DNA of 5,409 nt from Caulobacteraceae bacterium (lineage in GTDB: Bacteria; Pseudomonadota; Alphaproteobacteria; Caulobacterales; Caulobacteraceae). The stretch spans positions 11,088 through 16,496 of the forward strand of contig PLFA01000113.1 in the NCBI GenBank assembly GCA_003136615.1, given 5' to 3'. The first letter of the stretch is position 1; each line of letters begins with the position of its first letter. Positions 1 to 5,409 of this stretch are shown here, in pieces. The notes under the pieces are model-generated. The model saw only the letters and a list, made by a program, of their open reading frames with translations, was not told the DNA's origin and searched no databases. A program made the translations under genes and the position numbers.

Positions 1-569
1 AGCGGCAGGGCGCCGATGGCCATATAGGCCGCCCGCCATCCCCAGCCCGCGATGACCCAGGCGGTAAAGGGCTTCACCAAATAGCCGAAGATGCCCGTCC
101 CCAGGAGGGATAGGCCCAACGCGAGGCCCTTGCGCCGTTCAAAGGCGTTATTGACACCCCGCGTCCAGGTGATCGGCAGGGTGCCAGCCCCCAAAAGCGC
201 CATAAGCCCCCAATTGGCATAGAACAGAATCAGCGAGCCATTGCTGAGGGCGAAGGCCATGAAGCTCAGGCCGAAAAGGGCCAAGGAGCCTATGGCGATG
301 CGCCGCACGCCGAATCTGTCGGCCAGGACGCCCACCAGCGGGCTCGCGCCCATGACCGCGATGGAGGTGATTGGCAAGCCGCCCATAACCGCCGCGAAGC
401 CCCAGCCAAAGGCGTGGGCCAGCTGCGGCGCCAGGATACCAATAGTGTAGAAAGGCACCGGCGAGAGGCCGAGCCCAATCCCCAGCATGGCCGAGGCCAC
501 CACTGGCCATCCGCGCCGGAATTCGTTCGGCGCGGCGCCCAGCGGATCATCGCTCGTCAAGGCGCTCAC
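1..569 (-). CDS. MFS transporter, N-terminal half (runs off left edge)
   Basis: This is an inner-membrane secondary transporter of the major facilitator superfamily. About 189 codons are visible, roughly half of a usual 400-440 residue carrier. Hydrophobic stretches fit six transmembrane segments, at about residues 22-44, 55-75, 89-108, 112-134, 149-168 and 170-189. The loop between segments 2 and 3 carries MFS motif A, GVLADRFGVRR, at residues 80-90. An arginine lies at 137 in or after segment 4, and RKGLALGLSLLGTGIFG (146-162) recalls carriers of the monocarboxylate/organic-acid type, but the substrate is not readable. I chose the GTG at 567-569 because its GTGA overlaps the stop of the upstream gene, which points to translational coupling, and the frame stays open from there to the edge. 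Starting at the first ATG (residue 28) would remove the cytoplasmic N-terminus and cut into segment 1. The gene is co-transcribed with the 235-residue protein and diverges from the hydantoinase operon, so import of that enzyme's substrate is a reasonable guess. Confidence 0.87.
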   Translation of the reverse strand, partial: MSALTSDDPLGAAPNEFRRGWPVVASAMLGIGLGLSPVPFYTIGILAPQLAHAFGWGFAAVMGGLPITSIAVMGASPLVGVLADRFGVRRIAIGSLALFGLSFMAFALSNGSLILFYANWGLMALLGAGTLPITWTRGVNNAFERRKGLALGLSLLGTGIFGYLVKPFTAWVIAGWGWRAAYMAIGALP

Positions 570-1273
570 CGGCTCAATTCCATGAGTTCGTACCAGGTCT
601 GCATGTAGCCCCCCACGCCGCCCTGCAGCAGCACGGCGTCCGCGTCATTTGTCAGCCAGACCTCGAAAGGCGGGTGGGGGTTCGCCACGGCCCGCTCGTC
701 GAGAAAGGCGAATTTGCGCGCCTCGAAGGTTCCCGCCGCCACCGTGATCGTCTCCAGGCCGTCATAGCGCGCGTCGGTGCGCGACCAAGCGATCAGAGGT
801 GGCGAGGCCCCGCGGTGATCGGGGGAGGGAAGCATCATATTGAGGGTCCGCCTCTGGCCAATGCTCCAGGTGAGGCGCGAGAGGAGATATCCGTCCGAGA
901 CCACCGGGTGGGTCACGAAACCGTCCAGCGGCGCGTTTAGCGGCACGCGTTGAGAGATTCGCCCAAGGTCCGGACTGAAGGATTCGCACTCCACGGCCTC
1001 CTCACTAAAGCGAAACCAGCCGCTGCCCATGAAGACGTCGCCCACCGTCACACGTACATGGCAGTCCATCGGCGCGCCATGCTCGTCGAGGGAATAGACG
1101 ATATCGCGCAGCACGGTGGGGTCGGGATCCTCGATCTCGCAATAGGCGCGCAGGGTGACCTTGCCGTCGTGATGGTGGGTGAATCGGAAATGCTCGACGC
1201 CCCGGGCCTGACCCAACCGCTCCGGCTTCCTGGAGGTGTAGAGGATGGTCCCGGCGACCGTGCGGTGTTTCAT
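566..1273 (-). CDS. Conserved-looking protein of unknown function, 235 aa, DUF3108-like C-terminus
   Basis: I do not recognise a named family. The protein is soluble-looking, with no signal peptide and no membrane segment, and its alternating polar and hydrophobic residues suggest a beta-rich fold. Visible landmarks are a triple histidine (33-35, FTHHHDGKV), VGDVFMGSGWFRF (77-89), a THPVVSDGYLL stretch (121-131), VAAGTFEARKF (178-188) and a C-terminal GGVGGYMQTWYELMEL (218-233). The 'VxAGTFEAxKF ... WLTND' pattern in the last 60 residues resembles the C-terminal part of DUF3108-type proteins, which are usually exported; this one appears cytoplasmic. That resemblance is from memory and is weak evidence. 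The ATG at 1273 is the only usable start: the frame upstream is closed by an in-frame TAG within 40 bases and has no GTG or TTG in between. There is no strong Shine-Dalgarno, and a small hairpin sits in its place. The stop overlaps the MFS start by four bases, so the two are coupled and probably serve one pathway. The gene is clearly real, but its function is unknown. Confidence 0.85.
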   Translation of the reverse strand: MKHRTVAGTILYTSRKPERLGQARGVEHFRFTHHHDGKVTLRAYCEIEDPDPTVLRDIVYSLDEHGAPMDCHVRVTVGDVFMGSGWFRFSEEAVECESFSPDLGRISQRVPLNAPLDGFVTHPVVSDGYLLSRLTWSIGQRRTLNMMLPSPDHRGASPPLIAWSRTDARYDGLETITVAAGTFEARKFAFLDERAVANPHPPFEVWLTNDADAVLLQGGVGGYMQTWYELMELSR

Positions 1274-1274
1274 C

Positions 1275-1291
1275 CGATGGTTATTCCATCG
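1275..1291. promoter_or_regulatory. Perfect dyad, candidate operator or start-blocking hairpin
   Basis: CGATGG-TTATT-CCATCG is a perfect inverted repeat with 6-bp arms and a 5-base centre. As DNA, it could be an operator in the divergent region. As minus-strand mRNA, it would fold into a stem ending one base before the ATG at 1273, covering the place where the ribosome binding site should be. No regulator gene is in view that would identify it. A dyad of this size can arise by chance. Confidence 0.3.
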
Positions 1292-1310
1292 CCCCGGACG
1301 CGGCGTCTAT

Positions 1311-1315
1311 AGGGA
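1311..1315 (+). promoter_or_regulatory. Shine-Dalgarno AGGGA for the leader reading frame
   Basis: AGGGA lies six bases before the ATG at 1322, which is good spacing. In contrast, the hyuA-like start at 1345 has no purine-rich site in the preceding 20 bases. This suggests that ribosomes load at 1322 and reach hyuA by re-initiation. Confidence 0.4.
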
Positions 1316-1321
1316 CTGGGC

Positions 1322-1348
1322 ATGACTGCTTCACGACCCCGCCAATGA
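1322..1348 (+). CDS. Possible 8-codon leader peptide coupled to hyuA-like gene
   Basis: The reading frame ATG ACT GCT TCA CGA CCC CGC CAA TGA encodes MTASRPRQ. Its TGA overlaps the ATG of the hyuA-like gene in an ATGA junction (1345-1348), the same kind of junction as between the two hydantoinase subunits. It has a well-spaced AGGGA site, while the downstream gene lacks one. The peptide shows no run of a single regulatory amino acid, so classical attenuation is not suggested; its likelier role, if real, is delivering ribosomes to hyuA. So short a frame could be chance. Confidence 0.35.
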   Translation: MTASRPRQ

Positions 1349-3426
1349 TCCGCATCGCCTCCGATATCGGCGGCACTTTCACCGACGTCGTGCTCGATTT
1401 GGGCGGCGTTCTGCACACGGCCAAGGTGCTCACCACGCCGGGCGCGCCGGAGCAGGGGTTGCTGCAGGGTGTGGATCAGGTTCTTAGGCTCGCCGACGTG
1501 GCGCCTGGCGCGGTGGACCAGATGATCCATGGCACGACCCTGGCCACCAACGCCCTGATTGAGCGAAAGGGCGCGCACACGGTTCAGATCGTCACGGCCG
1601 GCTTTCGCGACGTGCTGGAAATGGCCCACGAGAACCGCTTCGATCAGTATGATCTTTCCATGGACCGCGCCCCGCCCCTGGTGGAGCGGGCCCTGCGCTG
1701 GGAGGCGCCTGAGCGCATCGCCGCCGATGGCCGCGTGCTGCGTGAGTTCGATGAGGTTGTGGCCGCGGATTTGATCGGGCGGCTCATCTCGGAACGGGTG
1801 GAGAGTGTCGCCATCAGCTTCCTCCACGCCTATGCCAACCCCGTTCACGAGCGGCGCCTGGCCGATTTGATCCGCGCCGCCGCGCCGGAGATCTTCATCA
1901 CCCTCTCCAGCGAGGTCAGCGCGGAAATCCGGGAATATGAACGCTTCGCCACCGCCTGCGCCAATGCCTATGTCCAGCCGCTCATGTCGCGCTATCTCGC
2001 CGCCCTGTCGGCTGAGCTGACGGCGCGGGGCGTTGCCTGTCCGCTGTTTCTCGTCACCTCCGGGGGCGATCTCACAGATCTGGCCACCGCGATGGCCTAT
2101 CCGGTGCGTTTGGTGGAAAGCGGGCCGGCGGGCGGCGCGGTCCTGGCGGCCCAGATCGCCCGGGTCCACGGTCTGGACGAGGTGCTGGCCTTCGACATGG
2201 GCGGCACCACGGCCAAGCTCTGCCTGATCGATCAGGGCAAGCCCCAGATGACCCGCAGTTTCGAAGTCGGGCGCATGCACGAGAACATGAAGGGCAGCGG
2301 CTTTCCCGTGCGCATCCCGGCCATAGATCTTGTGGAGATCGGCTCGGGCGGCGGTTCGATCGCGCGCGTCGACCCTCTCGGGCGCCTGCTCGTCGGGCCG
2401 CGCAGCGCCGGCGCGGTTCCGGGGCCGGCCTGTTATGGGCGGGGCGGCCAGTCGCCCACGGTGACGGACGCGGATCTTCTGCTTGGCCGCATTGATCCCG
2501 GGACCTTCTCCGGCGGCGTGGGTCTGGACCTCGCCGCCGCGCGGGACGCCATGGGTCGCGACGTCGCCACGCCCCTGGGACTCTCGGAAACCATGGGGGC
2601 CTTCGCCGTGGTGGAGATCGTCGATGAGAACATGGCCAGCGCCGCCCGGGTCCACGCCATCGAGTCGGGCAGAGCCCTAAGCCGTCGCACCCTGATCGCC
2701 TTTGGCGGCGCCGCGCCCCTCCATGCCGCCAGCCTGGCGGCTAAGCTCGGTGTTCCCCACGTCCTGATCCCCGCCCATGCGGGGGTTGGGTCGGCGGTGG
2801 GGTTCCTGGCCGCGGGTCTGGCCTTCGAACAGGCTCGGAGCCTCTTCATGGATCTGGAAAACCTCGACGCCGCGCGTGTGAATGGGGTTCTGGCCGATAT
2901 GGCCGCCGCGGCCCGCACGCTTCTGGGTGGTGAGGGCCATGATTTCGCCGAGACCCGCGCGGCCTATATGCGCTATCGCGGCCAGGGCCACGAGATCACC
3001 GTTCCCGCCCCAAGCTGCGAGCTGGGCGCCGACGCCACGCAAATCCTGCGCCAGGCGTTCGACGCGCGCTACGCCCAACTCTTCGGCGCCACCATTCCGG
3101 GTTTGCCCGTCGAGGTTCTGACCTGGACCGTGCGGGTGGAGCGGCGCGATGTGGCCTCCGCCGACCGGACCCCAATTCGCCAGGATGTCATCGACGTCGC
3201 CCCGCGATCCCTGGAGGTGTTCGACGCGGCGGCGGGCGCGCCCATCCCCTATGCCGCCCTCTCCCGGTCGGCCCTGGCCCCGGGCGACCGGCACGCCGGA
3301 CCCTGCCTCCTTATCGAGGATCAGACCACGACGGTTGTCCCGTCAGGTTTCGATCTTGAGGTGTTGAGCGACGGGGCTTTGTGGCTCTCGCGCCAGGTCC
3401 CGGGCGACGATAAACTCCCCTCATGA
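1345..3426 (+). CDS. hyuA: Hydantoinase/oxoprolinase family subunit A (HyuA-like), ATP-binding
   Basis: This is the ATP-using subunit of a cytoplasmic two-subunit enzyme. Relatives hydrolyse N-methylhydantoin, 5-oxoproline or caprolactam, or carboxylate acetone or acetophenone, through a phosphorylated substrate. At 693 residues it has the usual family length. Motifs in order: phosphate-1 loop DIGGTFTD (7-14), HGTTLATNALIERKG (62-76), SFLHAYANPVHERR (158-171), EYERFATACANAYVQP (197-212), ESGPAGGAV (258-266), the second phosphate motif DMGGTTAK (284-291), GSGGGSIARVD (333-343), GPACYGRGG (360-368), FGGAAPLHA (453-461) and IPAHAGVGSAVGFLAAGLAF (475-494). The C-terminal domain ends in the usual 'GPCLLIEDQTTTVVPSG' stretch (652-668). 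The second phosphate motif reads TTAK where 5-oxoprolinases have TSTD, marking a subgroup. The ATG at 1345 is the only in-frame start near the N-terminal motif and has no ribosome binding site of its own. The stop overlaps the next start as ATGA. Family assignment is firm; the substrate is unknown, so the symbol means homology only. Confidence 0.95.
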   Translation: MIRIASDIGGTFTDVVLDLGGVLHTAKVLTTPGAPEQGLLQGVDQVLRLADVAPGAVDQMIHGTTLATNALIERKGAHTVQIVTAGFRDVLEMAHENRFDQYDLSMDRAPPLVERALRWEAPERIAADGRVLREFDEVVAADLIGRLISERVESVAISFLHAYANPVHERRLADLIRAAAPEIFITLSSEVSAEIREYERFATACANAYVQPLMSRYLAALSAELTARGVACPLFLVTSGGDLTDLATAMAYPVRLVESGPAGGAVLAAQIARVHGLDEVLAFDMGGTTAKLCLIDQGKPQMTRSFEVGRMHENMKGSGFPVRIPAIDLVEIGSGGGSIARVDPLGRLLVGPRSAGAVPGPACYGRGGQSPTVTDADLLLGRIDPGTFSGGVGLDLAAARDAMGRDVATPLGLSETMGAFAVVEIVDENMASAARVHAIESGRALSRRTLIAFGGAAPLHAASLAAKLGVPHVLIPAHAGVGSAVGFLAAGLAFEQARSLFMDLENLDAARVNGVLADMAAAARTLLGGEGHDFAETRAAYMRYRGQGHEITVPAPSCELGADATQILRQAFDARYAQLFGATIPGLPVEVLTWTVRVERRDVASADRTPIRQDVIDVAPRSLEVFDAAAGAPIPYAALSRSALAPGDRHAGPCLLIEDQTTTVVPSGFDLEVLSDGALWLSRQVPGDDKLPS

Positions 3427-5051
3427 CCTCCCTCGATCCCGTCATCGGCCGCCAGATCGCCTGGAACCGCCTCATCGCCGTGGTGGAGGAACAGGCCCAG
3501 ACGCTGATGCGCATAGCCTTTAGCCCCACGGTGCGAGAGGCGGGCGATCTCTCCGCCGGCGTCTTCGACACCGAGGGCCGAATGCTGGCTCAGGCGGTCA
3601 CCGGCACGCCCGGACATGTCAACGCCATGGCCGCCGCCGTGGGCCACGTCCTGCGCCGTTTTCCCTTGAGCGCCATGCGCCCAGGTGAGGCCTTCGTCAC
3701 CAATGATCCTTGGCTTGGCACCGGCCATCTCAATGACTTTACCGTGGTCACGCCGATCTTTCGGGCGGGCACGCCGCTGGGTCTCGCCGCGAGCACCAGC
3801 CACATGGCGGATGTGGGGGGCCTTGGTTTTGGCACCGACGCCCAGGACGTGCATGAAGAGGGGCTGTTCGTCCCCATCATGCCGCTCACGCGCGCCGGCG
3901 TCTTCGATGAGACGCTGCTCGCCCTGATCCGCGCCAATGTGCGCTTCCCCACGGAGGTGGAGGGTGATCTTCGGGCCCTCGCCGCCTGCAATGAGGTATG
4001 CGCCGCCCGCGTCGCCGCGCTCGCCGACGAACTGGGTATGGCGGATCTTGAGGACCTGGCGGGGTTCATCCTTGAAGCCTCTGAGCGGGGCATGCGCGCG
4101 GCGATCCGTGAATTGCCGGAGGGTCGCTACAGCCATTCCATGACCATCGATGGCATGGACGCGCCGCTCACCCTTCGCGCCACCCTCGTCATTGTGGATA
4201 GCGAGATCGAAATCGACTTTACCGGGACCTCGCCCAAGGTGGGGCGGGGGATCAATGTGCCCATGATCTATACCGAGGCCATGGCGAGCTTCGGCGTGCG
4301 CGCGGTCGTGGGCGGGCGCATCCCCAATAACGCCGGATCCCTTAAGCCGGTGAAGGTTCGCGCGCCGGAGGGGTGCGTGCTGAACGCCGCCTATCCGGCC
4401 CCGGTCTCGGCCCGGCATGTGGTGGGCCAGATGATCCCCGACGTGATCCTGGGCTGCCTCGCCCAGGCGGCGCCGGAGCGTGTGCCCGCCGAGGGAGCCT
4501 CGGCCCTTTGGATTCTCGCCATGTCTGGCGGCGAGGCAGGGGAACGCGGCGATCACCGCCCCTTCGCCGTCAACTGCTTCCACAATGGCGGCACGGGCGC
4601 CCGGCCCGGCAAGGATGGCCTCTCCGCCACCGCCTTCCCCTCCGGCGTGCGAAGCGGCTCGGTGGAGGTGACGGAAGCTGGCGCTCCCCTCGTCTTCTGG
4701 CGCAAGGCGTTTCGGCCAGGCTCCGGCGGGGAGGGGCGCTATCGCGGCGGCCTCGGCCAGACCCTGGAGGTCGGCCACTTGGGCGGCCAGGCCTTCATCG
4801 TGAGCTGCCTCTTCGACCGCGTGGACCACGCCGCAAATGGCCGCTTCGGCGGCGGACCCGGCGCCGTCGGATCGGTGAGCCTCGGCTCCGGCGCGCGCCT
4901 TAACGCCAAGGGAAGGCAGACCGTTCCGGCGGGCGAGACCGTCGTCTTCGAAACGCCGGGGGGCGGGGGCCTCGGCGATCCGACGGAGCGGGATGTGGAA
5001 CTTGCGGCGCGCGATGTGGCAGCGGGGTTGAGCGCGATCCCCCATGCCTGA
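3423..5051 (+). CDS. hyuB: Hydantoinase/oxoprolinase family subunit B (HyuB-like)
   Basis: This is the partner subunit of the HyuA-like protein; in characterised relatives it holds a metal site and completes the hydrolase or carboxylase. Its 542 residues match the usual 520-600. Family blocks in order: SPTVREAGDLSAGVFDTEGR (34-53), TGTPGHVNAM (60-69), TNDPWLGTGHLNDFTVVTP (93-111), TSHMADVGG (125-133), HEEGLFVPIMPL (144-155), ANVRFPTEVEGDLRAL (171-186), IDFTGTSP (264-271), IPNNAGSLKPVKVRAPEG (300-317), NGGTGARPGKDG (388-399), PGSGGEGRYRGGLGQ (432-446) and TPGGGGLGDPTERD (511-524). Asp42, His102, Asp105, His127 and Asp130 are the likeliest metal ligands, judged by their place in the family blocks; this is inference. 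The GTPGHV block replaces the HIPVH-type sequence of classical 5-oxoprolinase B domains. The start overlaps the previous stop as ATGA, with no clear Shine-Dalgarno, implying coupled 1:1 synthesis. Subunits A and B are separate genes, not fused as in eukaryotic 5-oxoprolinase. Confidence 0.95.
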   Translation: MTSLDPVIGRQIAWNRLIAVVEEQAQTLMRIAFSPTVREAGDLSAGVFDTEGRMLAQAVTGTPGHVNAMAAAVGHVLRRFPLSAMRPGEAFVTNDPWLGTGHLNDFTVVTPIFRAGTPLGLAASTSHMADVGGLGFGTDAQDVHEEGLFVPIMPLTRAGVFDETLLALIRANVRFPTEVEGDLRALAACNEVCAARVAALADELGMADLEDLAGFILEASERGMRAAIRELPEGRYSHSMTIDGMDAPLTLRATLVIVDSEIEIDFTGTSPKVGRGINVPMIYTEAMASFGVRAVVGGRIPNNAGSLKPVKVRAPEGCVLNAAYPAPVSARHVVGQMIPDVILGCLAQAAPERVPAEGASALWILAMSGGEAGERGDHRPFAVNCFHNGGTGARPGKDGLSATAFPSGVRSGSVEVTEAGAPLVFWRKAFRPGSGGEGRYRGGLGQTLEVGHLGGQAFIVSCLFDRVDHAANGRFGGGPGAVGSVSLGSGARLNAKGRQTVPAGETVVFETPGGGGLGDPTERDVELAARDVAAGLSAIPHA

Positions 5052-5352
5052 ACCCCGCTGCTACATGATCGTCCTGGCGAACTTCACCGATCGTGACCGA
5101 TTCCTGGCGGACTATCAGCCCGCCGTCGCGCCCCTCATCGAAGCCTTTGGCGGCCGCTACATTATGATCGGCCGCGGCCTTCAGGTGCTCGAAGGCGCCT
5201 TTCCGAGCGGCGGCTCCAGCGTGATCTCCGTCTGGCCCGACCGCGCCGCGGCCCTCGCATTCTGGAACTCCGCTGAGTACGCCGAGGTCAAGAAATTTCG
5301 CGAGGGCACGGGCGCATTTCAGGTGGTGTTGATCGATGCGCCGGAGGTTTAG
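5044..5352 (+). CDS. DUF1330-family protein, 102 aa
   Basis: This is a small cytoplasmic protein of the DUF1330 type, whose members form dimeric ferredoxin-like alpha/beta barrels; most have no known function. Diagnostic residues are a first strand CYMIVLANFTD (6-16) followed by DYQPAVAPLIEAFGGRYI (23-40), then GRGLQVLEG (43-51), the strand VISVWPDRAAALAFWNSAEY (60-79), Arg86 and the last strand FQVVLIDAP (92-100). The length is normal and complete. The ATG at 5044 lies eight bases inside the end of the HyuB-like gene, in another frame, so the protein should be made by ribosomes finishing HyuB. That tie suggests a role in the same pathway. Related barrel folds serve as isomerases, monooxygenases or small-molecule binders, so handling the enzyme's substrate or product is possible but unproven. 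A GTG or GGGG-type ribosome site before the start is weak, which again fits coupling. Confidence 0.88.
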   Translation: MPEPRCYMIVLANFTDRDRFLADYQPAVAPLIEAFGGRYIMIGRGLQVLEGAFPSGGSSVISVWPDRAAALAFWNSAEYAEVKKFREGTGAFQVVLIDAPEV

Positions 5353-5361
5353 AACGGGCCG

Positions 5362-5409
5362 TCAATTATTCTGAAGGTCAAAGCGGTCCTCATTCATGAC
5401 CTTGGTCCA
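5362..5409 (-). CDS. C-terminal end of a convergent gene (runs off right edge)
   Basis: On the minus strand the last 48 bases read in frame as WTKVMNEDRFDLQNN followed by TGA. The open frame to the very edge, and the stop placed nine bases past the plus-strand TAG, fit the tail of a convergent gene. Only 15 residues are visible, so no family can be assigned. There is no hairpin plus T-run between the two stops that would serve as a terminator. Confidence 0.4.
   Translation of the reverse strand, partial: WTKVMNEDRFDLQNN

Larger units (their letters stand above)
1274..1344. promoter_or_regulatory. Divergent intergenic control region
   Basis: These 71 bases are the only space between the two divergent operons and so must hold the promoters of both, unless one starts inside the opposite gene. 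A weak minus-strand -10 candidate, TATAGA, lies at 1311-1306, with GTGAAG (three of six matches to TTGACA) 17 bases upstream. On the plus strand the overlapping TCTATA (1306-1311) has only the poor ATTCCA 17 bases before it. Neither is convincing. The short distance means the two operons probably share regulation. Confidence 0.4.

Noticed and set aside
148..510. Minus-strand 120-codon frame inside the MFS gene
   Set aside because: It is out of frame with the clear MFS sequence and low in hydrophobic runs; the MFS frame has motif A and six membrane stretches.
1281..1289. Minimal ATG-GAA-TAA frame on the minus strand inside the dyad, seven bases before the start codon at 1273
   Set aside because: It lacks a Shine-Dalgarno at proper spacing, and a three-codon frame is easily chance.
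1270..2655. Open frame of 461 codons antisense to the first two thirds of the HyuA-like gene
   Set aside because: It has the same antisense composition, covers conserved HyuA motifs and has no recognisable domain.
4373..4903. 176-codon plus-strand frame inside the HyuB-like gene
   Set aside because: It is an Arg/Pro/Gly-rich out-of-frame shadow of the HyuB codons with no start signal of its own.
3321..5045. Long open frame of 574 codons antisense to the HyuB-like gene
   Set aside because: Its product is rich in His, Arg, Gly and Ala with no family motif. Such antisense frames are expected in GC-rich genes, and the plus strand carries an unmistakable HyuB sequence.
5374..5403. Inverted repeat AAGGTCA ... 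TGACCTT with a 16-base spacer near the right edge
   Set aside because: It lies within the coding end of the convergent frame, has a long loop and no T-run, so it is not a convincing terminator or operator.

Overview
The window is GC-rich throughout, with G or C in most third codon positions. It is densely packed with short operons whose genes overlap by 4 to 8 bases. Protein style and codon use suggest a high-GC proteobacterium, probably an alphaproteobacterium; this is an inference from style, not from a marker gene. There are no RNA genes, insertion sequences, CRISPR arrays or origins that I can see.

Layout. Two operons diverge from a 71-base intergenic region (1274-1344). To the left, on the minus strand, lies a 235-residue protein of unknown function (566-1273). 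It overlaps by four bases (GTGA) a major facilitator superfamily (MFS) transporter that runs off the left edge (1-569). To the right, on the plus strand, lie the two subunits of a hydantoinase/oxoprolinase-type enzyme: the HyuA-like ATP-binding subunit (1345-3426) and the HyuB-like subunit (3423-5051). A 102-residue DUF1330-like protein (5044-5352) follows. The junctions are an ATGA overlap and an 8-base overlap, so the three are almost certainly one translationally coupled unit. The last 48 bases hold the C-terminal end of a convergent minus-strand gene, with only 9 bases between the stop codons.

How the genes may work together. HyuA/HyuB family enzymes phosphorylate a carbonyl oxygen with ATP, then hydrolyse a cyclic amide (hydantoin, 5-oxoproline, caprolactam) or carboxylate a ketone (acetone, acetophenone). 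The divergent MFS carrier could bring in the substrate or export a product. The DUF1330-like and 235-residue proteins are candidate accessory factors. The substrate cannot be read from the sequence. Both subunits carry the same kind of departure from the textbook family motifs, so they look like a co-evolved subclade rather than a standard 5-oxoprolinase.

The divergent control region has two small features of interest. One is a perfect 6-bp-arm dyad directly in front of the 235-residue protein's start codon. The other is an eight-codon leader reading frame with a good ribosome binding site, whose stop overlaps the hyuA-like start.
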